Below, one piece after another: positions 35,255 to 41,989 of a stretch of 52,527 nucleotides of DNA (its first letter is position 1; the number at the start of each line of letters is the position of its first letter). This DNA comes from Parachlamydiales bacterium (lineage in GTDB: Bacteria; Chlamydiota; Chlamydiia; Chlamydiales; SM23-39), in contig JACVQJ010000010.1 in assembly GCA_015661075.1 (NCBI GenBank), positions 1 through 52,527 on the forward strand, read 5' to 3'. The notes under the pieces are model-generated. The model was not told the DNA's origin and did not search any database. It worked only from the letters and a program-made list of their open reading frames with translations. Both the position numbers and the translations under genes were made by a program.

Positions 35255-36757
35255 ATGAAAATGCGACCGCTGCGCCTGATTCCTTTAATAATGCTAGCCA
35301 TCGCCGGTTGTACGGTCGGGCCTAAATACCTCCCTCCGGACAACACCGTGGGCGACGCGTGGCATGAAAAAGGCAATGAAGAGTCGATCGAGCCGACCGT
35401 CACAGCATGGTGGTCGCAATTCCACGATCCCCTGCTGAACAAATATATTGAAATGGCCGCCTGCAATAACAAAGATCTTGCTCGGGCCGAAGCGGCCATT
35501 CTCCAGGCGAGGGCATTGCGCGACATCGCCGCTTCCCGTCTTTTTCCTCAAATCACCTCTGATCTTTCCGCTGTAAAGACTTATTTTAGTAAAAACGGCC
35601 CCGTATTTGCTGTCTCTCCCGGCGGCGGTCAGGGAGGGGGGATCTCCTCTGCGACCACCGGACTTCCCTTTCAGGCCCAAGTTCCGCAGGTCCAAAACCT
35701 CTACAACGCCCTCTTCGACGCCACGTGGGAGATCGATCTGTTCGGCAAAACGCGGCGCACCGTTGAATCGGCTGAGGCCAGAGTCGAGAGCGCCATCGAA
35801 CAGCGCAACGATACGCTCGTCACCGTTTTGGCAGAGGTCGCCCGCAATTACATGGAGCTGAGAGGATTTCAAAAACATGCCTGGTATCTCGAAGAAAATA
35901 TCCGGCTTCTCGAACAGACTGAACAAGTCGTGAATGATCAGCTAGCCGCTGGTCTCGCCAATCAGATCAATTGCGAAAACACTCGTGCACTTTTATCCGA
36001 TGCGAGGGCCGCATTGCCGGACATCATTGCCGACATCTACCGCTCGATCTATACGCTCTCTCTATTGACCGGCCAAATGCCGGAAGAACTGGTCGATGAG
36101 CTGATTGTCAAGCAAGAGCTCCCTGCGCTGCCCGATATCGTCGCTGTGGGGCTGCGATCTGATTTGCTCCGCCGCCGTCCCGATGTGCGCAAGGCCGAAC
36201 GGGAATTAGCCGCCGCAACAGCGGACGTCGGCGTGGCCGTGGCATCGTTTTATCCCACATTCTCTTTACTCGGCGATGCAGGGCTGCAATCGCTGCAGAT
36301 CAAAAACCTCTTCCAATCGGCCAGTAAAACCTGGGCCTACGGCGGCGATTTCAACGTTCCTATCTATGAGGGGGGCAAACGGGTCGGCAACCTGCACGCG
36401 TTCGAAGCGGCGCAGACAATGGCCTTGAGCAGCTATCAGCAAACGGTCTTGGCTGCTCTGCAAAATACTGAGAGCGCGCTCGTCGCCTACTCCGAAAGCC
36501 TCGCAACCAGGCGGCGGCACGAAGAAACGGTTCAACACCTGGAAAAAGTCGAGTGCATCACGCGGGAGCGCTTTGAAAAAGGACTCATCGGGGTCCTCGA
36601 TTGGATCAACAGCCAAATCCAGCTGATTTCTGCCGAGGAAACTCTACTGAAAAACCAGAGCGCCAGCCTGATCGATCTCGTCGCACTCTATAAGGCGCTC
36701 GGGGGCGGCTGGGAACCGCAGGATCAATTTCCGACTAAAGGGCCCGTCCAAGAATAA
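35255..36757 (+). CDS. TolC/NodT-family outer-membrane efflux lipoprotein
   Basis: This is an outer-membrane channel of 500 aa. The signal peptide ends in the lipobox LAIAGC, with lipidated Cys19, followed by TVGPKYLPPDN, which is typical of the NodT family. Two OEP repeats are visible, with SAEARVESAIEQRNDTLVTVLAEVARNY and RRPDVRKAERELAAATADVGVA. It completes the exporter started by the HlyD-like gene; the gap after the second permease is 50 bp. The last codons (KGPVQE, stop) lie in the left inverted repeat at 36740-36811, so the natural C-terminus may have been replaced. Confidence 0.9.
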   Translation: MKMRPLRLIPLIMLAIAGCTVGPKYLPPDNTVGDAWHEKGNEESIEPTVTAWWSQFHDPLLNKYIEMAACNNKDLARAEAAILQARALRDIAASRLFPQITSDLSAVKTYFSKNGPVFAVSPGGGQGGGISSATTGLPFQAQVPQVQNLYNALFDATWEIDLFGKTRRTVESAEARVESAIEQRNDTLVTVLAEVARNYMELRGFQKHAWYLEENIRLLEQTEQVVNDQLAAGLANQINCENTRALLSDARAALPDIIADIYRSIYTLSLLTGQMPEELVDELIVKQELPALPDIVAVGLRSDLLRRRPDVRKAERELAAATADVGVAVASFYPTFSLLGDAGLQSLQIKNLFQSASKTWAYGGDFNVPIYEGGKRVGNLHAFEAAQTMALSSYQQTVLAALQNTESALVAYSESLATRRRHEETVQHLEKVECITRERFEKGLIGVLDWINSQIQLISAEETLLKNQSASLIDLVALYKALGGGWEPQDQFPTKGPVQE

Positions 36758-36811
36758 CTTCTCAATCTTAGCGTGCGCGAAAGCCCCGCGGTTGAACGAT
36801 CGCAAACGGGG
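36740..36811. repeat. Left inverted repeat flanking the AT-rich cassette
   Basis: About 72 bp here match the reverse complement of 40966-41039 with high identity by eye. Shared blocks are gggcccgtccaa, aataactt, atcttag, gtgcgc, aaagc and ggttgaacgatcgcaaa. The repeat overlaps the last codons of the tolC-like gene and is 4.15 kb from its partner. Confidence 0.8.
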
Positions 36812-36906
36812 TTGAATCATGGCAATACTTATGTGTTTGTACACGAATGATCGCCTCTAATCCGCAACGATGAGATGGTTTGATTTTTTTGTAGATTTTT
36901 CTTTGT

Positions 36907-36936
36907 TTGACAATTTTTGCAGTCGAGAATTAAGAT
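36907..36936 (+). promoter_or_regulatory. Probable promoter of the oxidoreductase/NUDIX/kinase/HAD operon
   Basis: TTGACA (36907-36912) is followed after 18 bp by TAAGAT (36931-36936), or after 17 bp by TTAAGA. The first gene starts at GTG 36999 after a GGAG. The 240-bp gap after the tolC-like gene otherwise holds the left inverted repeat and AT-rich sequence. Confidence 0.45.
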
Positions 36937-36998
36937 TTTCTTTTCTTTTGTTAAAGAAATGAAAGTAAGTCATTTTTTTATTTACGTGGAGATGACAT

Positions 36999-38309
36999 GT
37001 GCAAACAGCGTTGATTGGGCTAGGCCATCACGGCCAAAAGACGTATTTACCAGTTTTGCAAAAATCCCCAGGTATAAAGTTGGTTGGAGTTTGTGATCGA
37101 GATTCGACTAAATTAGAAGATGTCATAGGAGGATTGAATAAATACACTTCTTACAGAGAGCTTTTTGAAAAAGAACGTTTGGATTTCATTGTTGTTGCAA
37201 CCTCTCATGACGCTTATCCCGAAATTGTCGTGTGTGCAGCCGAAAAAGGGATTCACATTTTGAAAGAGAAACCCTTCGCAAGAACAGTTGAAGAGGGTAA
37301 ATTCCTTCAAAAAATCGCTGAAAAAAACGAAGTGATTTGTCCCGCATATACTTTTTACGCTACGGCGACTCCTCTTTTTTTTACAGGCGCAGTTCCTGTA
37401 TTAGTCGACTCAGATGAAAGCGGTAATATTAATCCTTTGTTGATTGAAAAAAAAATCACATCGAACACGAAAGCAATTTTGATTACTCATATGTGGGGAA
37501 ATCCATGTGCCATGAATCAAATTACAGATTTTGCAAAAAAACATCAGCTTCTTCTAATAGAAGATGGATCTCATGCGCATGGAGCTGAATATCATAAAAA
37601 GAAAGCTGGGACCTTTGGCGATTTAGCGATTTTTAGTCTACAAGGTCAAAAAACTCTCACAGGAGGAGAAGGAGGGTTTGTTTTAACACCTTCAGATGAG
37701 TTTTACTACCGGGCAATTTTAATGGGTCATTACAATAAAAGATGTTTGCAAGAAATTCCTCGCAATCATCCGCTTTATGACTTTGGAGTGACTGGAATGG
37801 GTTTAAAGCTCAGAATCCACCCGCTATCGGCAGCAATCGCGAATGAACAATTAAACCATCTTGACGATGTCTTATTCAAAAGACGCGAAATGGCAAAAAA
37901 AATGATTTCTTCGTTAGGCCAGCTACCCGGTATTAGACCGCCTCAAATATCCCCTCATGCAAATCCATCTTGGTACGCCATGGTCTTTCAATTTGATAAC
38001 ACAAAATTAGAGGGGCTTTCTTTAAAACGATTTCATGATGCTCTTATAGCCGAAGGATGTAAAGAACTGGATCTTCCTACTTCTACTCGTCCTTTGAATC
38101 TTCTTCCTCTTTTTCAAAAACCTGAAGTTATTTTTCCAAAATATCAAGGCAAAATTCAATATGCACCGGGAGACTTTCCAATCGCTGAATCGTTCTATCA
38201 AAATGCTTTCAAACTTCCAGTATGGCACGAACAGATGGATGTTGAGACTGTATATCAATATGTCAATGCTTTTGAAAAAGTTATTAACCATTACAAGGAG
38301 CTGTTATGA
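36999..38309 (+). CDS. Chimera: Gfo/Idh/MocA Rossmann domain joined to a DegT/DnrJ/EryC1 aminotransferase lacking its N-terminus
   Basis: This protein has 436 aa. Residues 1 to about 110 are the NAD(P)-binding half of a Gfo/Idh/MocA oxidoreductase, with IGLGHHG at 6-12, CDRD at 32-35 and KEKPFARTVEEG at 89-100. From about 111 (EVICPAYTFYATATP) the sequence is a sugar aminotransferase of the DegT/DnrJ/EryC1 type, with IEDGSHAHG (Asp189) and PLP lysine Lys218 in QGQKTLTGGEGG. The oxidoreductase catalytic domain and the first 70 or so residues of the aminotransferase, including the SGT phosphate-binding loop, are missing. It starts at GTG after GGAG. It looks like an in-frame deletion between two neighbouring sugar-pathway genes, and activity is doubtful. 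Base composition is clearly AT-richer than the flanks. Confidence 0.85.
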   Translation: MQTALIGLGHHGQKTYLPVLQKSPGIKLVGVCDRDSTKLEDVIGGLNKYTSYRELFEKERLDFIVVATSHDAYPEIVVCAAEKGIHILKEKPFARTVEEGKFLQKIAEKNEVICPAYTFYATATPLFFTGAVPVLVDSDESGNINPLLIEKKITSNTKAILITHMWGNPCAMNQITDFAKKHQLLLIEDGSHAHGAEYHKKKAGTFGDLAIFSLQGQKTLTGGEGGFVLTPSDEFYYRAILMGHYNKRCLQEIPRNHPLYDFGVTGMGLKLRIHPLSAAIANEQLNHLDDVLFKRREMAKKMISSLGQLPGIRPPQISPHANPSWYAMVFQFDNTKLEGLSLKRFHDALIAEGCKELDLPTSTRPLNLLPLFQKPEVIFPKYQGKIQYAPGDFPIAESFYQNAFKLPVWHEQMDVETVYQYVNAFEKVINHYKELL

Positions 38310-38785
38310 ATAGTGATGTTTCTAAAGTCACAGAATCGTCGCCCTTTTTTCAAAACCTCGCAGATGAGGCTCGAAAGGAAGGTATACAAAAATTCGTTGC
38401 CGGAGGAGTCATAGCAAGCAATAATGCAGTATTGATCCTTAGAAGAAAACCAGATGATTTTTTGCCGAATATCTACGAACTTCCAAGTGGTGGAGTCAAA
38501 AAACATGAAACGATTCAACAAGGTCTGTGTCGAGAAGTGTATGAAGAAACAGGTCTTGTAGTTAGTAATATTTTAGATTATTTAGGTCATTTTGATTATC
38601 AATCTGCCGGCGGAAACAGAACTAGACAATTTAACTTTTTATTGTCTGTAATTCCACATCTTGAAGTTAAAATGACTGAACATGACCATTATGTTTGGTG
38701 TGAGCAAATGGATCTTGGAAAGTATGATATTACTGAAAAAGTAATGAAGATTATCGCCAACTACTTTGAGGTAATTAAAAGATGA
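38306..38785 (+). CDS. NUDIX hydrolase
   Basis: This protein of 159 aa has a complete NUDIX box at 62-84: GG-VKKH-E, seven residues, REVYEETGL. All metal-binding glutamates are present. NUDIX enzymes split nucleoside diphosphates linked to another group; the substrate cannot be read from the sequence. The start overlaps the stop of the chimera (ATGA), and its stop overlaps the kinase gene in the same way. The sequence is AT-rich like its neighbours. Confidence 0.88.
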   Translation: MNSDVSKVTESSPFFQNLADEARKEGIQKFVAGGVIASNNAVLILRRKPDDFLPNIYELPSGGVKKHETIQQGLCREVYEETGLVVSNILDYLGHFDYQSAGGNRTRQFNFLLSVIPHLEVKMTEHDHYVWCEQMDLGKYDITEKVMKIIANYFEVIKR

Positions 38786-39441
38786 ATCTTGTTTTAAACG
38801 TTCTTGTTTTTGTTGTTGCCGCTACGCCCCTTTGGTGTTCTTCTCTGATTATTGGAATTTCTGGAGGATCCGGTTCGGGAAAAACAACATTTTCTCAAAA
38901 GTTGCAAGATGGACTTGGTGAAGATTCTTGCGTCATTTTGCATCAAGATAATTATTACAAATCTCTATCAGATCTTCCTCAGCCTGCTAATTTTGATCAC
39001 CCTGATTCAGTCGATTTTGATCTTTTATCTCAACATCTTGTTTTGCTTAAAAACGGTTGTTCTATTAAACAACCGTTTTTTGATTTCATTACTCACGAAC
39101 GATCGTTTTCTGAAGAGACGATCTACCCTAGAAATATCATTATTCTTGAAGGGTTTTTGATTTTTTCCATTCCTAAAATTCGAGATTTTATTGATTTAAA
39201 AATATTTCTTGATGTTGATGAAGATATCCTTTTGCTTAGACAGGTGGAAAGAGATGTTCAGGAAAGAGGGAAATCTTTTTCTGAAATAAAATCCGACTAC
39301 ATTAATTATGTCAAACCTGGTTATTCGAAATACGTAATCCAAGCCAAAAAATTTGCTGACTTAGTAGTTCCAAATGAAAAAGCAAACGAACAAGCTGAAA
39401 GCGTTATTCTTAAGTACCTTAAAAATGATTTACGAAATTAA
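38782..39441 (+). CDS. Uridine kinase-like P-loop kinase
   Basis: This kinase has 219 aa. The P-loop is GGSGSGKTT (28-36), followed by LHQDNYYKSL and NFDHPDSVDFDLL, which match the uridine/cytidine kinase family; IILEGFLIF and the lid region RQVERDVQERGKSF also fit. An unusual N-terminal stretch of about 20 hydrophobic residues (NLVLNVLVFVVAATPLWC) precedes the first strand, where most uridine kinases start within 6 residues of it. It could be a signal or anchor, or the true start may lie downstream. It overlaps the NUDIX gene (ATGA) and the HAD gene (17 bp). Confidence 0.82.
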   Translation: MNLVLNVLVFVVAATPLWCSSLIIGISGGSGSGKTTFSQKLQDGLGEDSCVILHQDNYYKSLSDLPQPANFDHPDSVDFDLLSQHLVLLKNGCSIKQPFFDFITHERSFSEETIYPRNIIILEGFLIFSIPKIRDFIDLKIFLDVDEDILLLRQVERDVQERGKSFSEIKSDYINYVKPGYSKYVIQAKKFADLVVPNEKANEQAESVILKYLKNDLRN

Positions 39442-40174
39442 AACAATTCTTGAATTGATTCCTCATCTCGATGATGATTGTTGGTTATTTTTAGATCTTG
39501 ATAATACAATTATCGAATCCGTTAATGAATTTGGAAGCGATGCTTGGGAAAAATCTTTGATTCAACAACATCTCGCAATGGGCGTCTCAGAAGAAATTGC
39601 TCATCAACGTTCTTCTTTGATATGGAGTGCGATGCAAACGGTTTCTCCTGTTCGTCTAGTGCAACAAGAAATCCGCGAATTATTCGATTTTATTCATAAG
39701 AAAAATATACCGTACAAATTTTTAACCGCGCGGTCAAAGGCCATCATAAACACTACAGAAAGACAGCTTGATTTTATCGGAATTCATCAAAGCTTCTCAG
39801 AACCTGAAGATCTTTTGTTTGAAGAAAACAAATGTGTCGTTTGCAAGGGTAAGGTAATTTATTGTAGCGATACCTCTAAAGGATCCGTTCTTCAGCAGTT
39901 TTTTAAAATTAAAGGAATCATTCCAAACAAAGTCATTTTCGTAGATGATTGTATATCCCATCTTCTTAACGCCCAAAGTGTCTTGGAATCCATAAATTCA
40001 TTTGTTGGACTTCGTTATGGGTATTTAGACGAGAAAATGAAAAGCTATCAGCCGGATACAATAACAGAAATTATTAATCAGGTGTTTCTCAATGTAGAAG
40101 CAGCTGAACTTATGCTAAAAGGTCTTTTATTACCGTTACATTGCGACGCGAAGAAGAGGCGGAGTGGGGAGTAA
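39425..40174 (+). CDS. HAD-like hydrolase (DUF2608 type)
   Basis: This protein of 249 aa has HAD motif I FLDLDNTI (Asp24, Asp26), motif II FLTARSK, a lysine in the STRGS-like SDTSKGSVLQQF region and motif IV VIFVDDC. The layout resembles the DUF2608 family known from Legionella and chlamydial relatives, whose substrate is not known to me. The start at 39425 is 17 bp inside the kinase gene. It is the last gene of the AT-rich operon. Confidence 0.8.
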   Translation: MIYEIKTILELIPHLDDDCWLFLDLDNTIIESVNEFGSDAWEKSLIQQHLAMGVSEEIAHQRSSLIWSAMQTVSPVRLVQQEIRELFDFIHKKNIPYKFLTARSKAIINTTERQLDFIGIHQSFSEPEDLLFEENKCVVCKGKVIYCSDTSKGSVLQQFFKIKGIIPNKVIFVDDCISHLLNAQSVLESINSFVGLRYGYLDEKMKSYQPDTITEIINQVFLNVEAAELMLKGLLLPLHCDAKKRRSGE

Positions 40175-40344
40175 AAAAATATTGTGGTGTGGGTCAAGAT
40201 GGAAAAGCATGGGAAAAAATCAAATCCTGGTTTGACTACCGTATTTACTTGATTGCTGATGCAGATGTTGAGCTGTCCATTGCCAATATTTCCTGGAAGA
40301 AATCTACTTTTCCTTTTACACTATGGCAAGCTAAGATGATTTAA
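40171..40344 (+). pseudogene. Transposase remnant (DDE family)
   Basis: About 57 codons remain of an IS4/IS1182-like DDE transposase. The block KAWEKIKSWFDYRIYLIADADVELSIA has the pattern of the strand carrying the second catalytic aspartate in those families. Upstream and downstream parts of the protein are gone and no inverted ends are visible. It lies between the HAD gene and the tRNA-like relic, which marks this as a recombination-prone end. Confidence 0.55.
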
Positions 40345-40356
40345 GGTCATCTAAAG

Positions 40357-40424
40357 AACTGGTTTGAAGCGACTTTGTAGGACTGAAAATCCTTGTGTTG
40401 CTGGTTCGATTCCAGTTCTGGTTA
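40357..40424 (+). tRNA. Degenerate tRNA-Phe(GAA)-like sequence, 3' half preserved
   Basis: The 3' half matches a bacterial tRNA-Phe: anticodon loop ctGAAaa (GAA at 40385-40387), variable loop, T arm gctgg-ttcgatt-ccagt and a 3' acceptor strand tctggtt plus a. The D arm is too short by about 5-6 nt and the 5' acceptor strand pairs poorly, so it is unlikely to be functional. It looks like the remains of a tRNA gene or an att site left by an integrated element. A T-run follows. Confidence 0.45.
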
Positions 40425-40503
40425 TTTTTTTTGTCAAAAAAAACGGACAAAGCAAACTTTTATTTTTACATTTGGTGCTCTATTGGCTGGTAATCTGAAT
40501 TCG

Positions 40504-40893
40504 ATGACGACGTCTACGCTGATTGAAAAAGCGAAGGATGCTCAAAAAATGGCATACCAGCCCTATTCGCATTATTCTGTCGGTGCGGCACTTCTGGGAA
40601 AATCGGGTAAAGTCTATCTGGGATGCAACGTGGAAAACGCGTCGTATGGATTGACGAACTGTGCGGAGAGAACGGCCATTTTTAAAGCGGTTTCTGAAGG
40701 AGAAAGAGAATTTGAGGCTATCGCCATCGTCACCAAGGACGGCGGCATGCCGTGTGGTGCATGTCGTCAGGTGCTAAACGAATTCAGTCCAAAAATGGAA
40801 GTGATTGCAGCGGATGAACACGGTCGCATCCATTTTCAAAAGCTGCTGGATCAACTGTTGCCGGATGCATTTGGCCCTGCGAATCTGCAATAG
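40504..40893 (+). CDS. cdd: Cytidine deaminase
   Basis: This homotetrameric-type enzyme of 129 aa deaminates cytidine or deoxycytidine to the uridine form. The zinc site is complete: CAERTAIF (Cys and catalytic Glu) and PCGACRQVL (two Cys), preceded by the substrate strand GCNVENASYG. The start at 40504 is chosen because the frame upstream lacks the family N-terminus and crosses the tRNA relic. Composition is closer to the chromosome than to the AT-rich genes at its left. It lies inside the inverted-repeat-bounded segment. Confidence 0.92.
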   Translation: MTTSTLIEKAKDAQKMAYQPYSHYSVGAALLGKSGKVYLGCNVENASYGLTNCAERTAIFKAVSEGEREFEAIAIVTKDGGMPCGACRQVLNEFSPKMEVIAADEHGRIHFQKLLDQLLPDAFGPANLQ

Positions 40894-40965
40894 CATAAGG
40901 ATAGTTGCTATGCTGAATTCTAAATAGTACTGAATCAGAGTGGGGTCGTATTGAGGTTAATACTG

Positions 40966-41039
40966 CCCCCATTTGCGATCGTTCAACCCCGGGAGCTTTG
41001 GCGCACTCTAAGATGATGAAGTTATTTTTGGACGGGCCC
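40966..41039. repeat. Right inverted repeat flanking the AT-rich cassette
   Basis: This is the partner of 36740-36811 in opposite orientation. It covers the end of gcvH, which therefore ends GPVQK-stop, as the tolC-like gene ends GPVQE-stop. Both genes point into the cassette. Confidence 0.8.
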
Positions 41040-41378
41040 TAACTGATCGTATTGAGCTTTGGACAAAAGCGGATCGAGTTCTTTGGAATTCGATAGCTCG
41101 ATCTGAACAAGCCAACCCAGTTTTTCTGCATCCTGATTGATCGATTTCAGATCCGCGTTAACAGCTTTGACTTTCCCCGAAACAGGCGAATAAACATCGG
41201 TCGCCGATTTGGTCGATTCTAATACGCACAGCTCATCGCCAGCCTTGACAATGCGGCCGATCTTGGGCAGTTCGATATGAACGATCTCGCCGAGCTCGTC
41301 TTTGGCATACTCTGTGATTCCAATCGTGCCGATGTTTTTTTCGCATCGGATCCATTCATGGGATGGAGTAAATTTCAT
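41022..41378 (-). CDS. gcvH: Glycine cleavage system H protein
   Basis: This lipoyl-carrier protein has 118 aa. The N-terminus KFTPSHEWI and the lipoylation site LESTKSATDVYSPVSG, with Lys57 as the modified residue, define the family. Chlamydiae keep a GcvH-like protein without the full glycine cleavage system, together with a lipoate ligase; such a ligase lies at 49.7 kb here. The start at 41378 overlaps the stop of the upstream gene (ATGA). The last residues (GPVQK) fall in the inverted repeat. The position corresponds to CT282. Confidence 0.93.
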   Translation of the reverse strand: MKFTPSHEWIRCEKNIGTIGITEYAKDELGEIVHIELPKIGRIVKAGDELCVLESTKSATDVYSPVSGKVKAVNADLKSINQDAEKLGWLVQIELSNSKELDPLLSKAQYDQLGPVQK

Positions 41379-41989
41379 TTTTTTCCCACCAGTTTCAAAG
41401 TGGCCCACAACGATGGCTGCTGCTCGATCGCAAACTCTTCGGATGTGACGGCAAAATGCTGCGAGGGCAGATTCGCGCGGTTGATGCGGTAGGTAAAGCC
41501 GAGGCGCTGGAATTGGATGGGATCATATCCATGAAGGCAAACAGCAGGGATTTCAATGCGCAACGCATAGGAATGATCATCGCTTTCCGGCAGGGTGATC
41601 AGCTCCTTCGGATCAGCCAGGCGATGGATGTCCTCGCCGCGGAACCGAGTGAGCTCTCGGCCAAAAAACCCCTCTTTTTCATCGGGCGAAAAGATAAAAT
41701 GATGGCAGAATTTCGAAACATGGGCTTTCGTCTTCAAATCGCGGGTATCGAAAAAGAGCTCCACAGAGTCGCCTGCGCTTCTGTGGCGCACCTGAACCTC
41801 GACGATGATCTTCTGTTCATTCCAGGCCATATACAGATCGGCGAATTCATCTTCGCCCAACAGTTCGGCAGTCGACGGAATACGCCGCTCCGCCGTGGCC
41901 CGCCACTCCCCTTTCAGATAAGGACAATCCCAAAGAAGAGCAAAAAACTGAACCGGCGAAAGTGCCGGTATTTCTTCAAAGATCGTCAT
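41375..41989 (-). CDS. Conserved hypothetical protein (CT283 position)
   Basis: This is a soluble protein of 204 aa without signal or membrane segments. Beta-rich blocks such as DLYMAWNEQKIIVEVQVRH and SVELFFDTRDLKT resemble a carbohydrate-binding (CBM9/DOMON-like) sandwich, a tentative reading. It lies between the PpiD-like gene (14-bp overlap) and gcvH (ATGA overlap), next to GcvH as CT283 is next to CT282. I start it at the ATG at 41989. The function is unknown. Confidence 0.75.
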   Translation of the reverse strand: MTIFEEIPALSPVQFFALLWDCPYLKGEWRATAERRIPSTAELLGEDEFADLYMAWNEQKIIVEVQVRHRSAGDSVELFFDTRDLKTKAHVSKFCHHFIFSPDEKEGFFGRELTRFRGEDIHRLADPKELITLPESDDHSYALRIEIPAVCLHGYDPIQFQRLGFTYRINRANLPSQHFAVTSEEFAIEQQPSLWATLKLVGKK

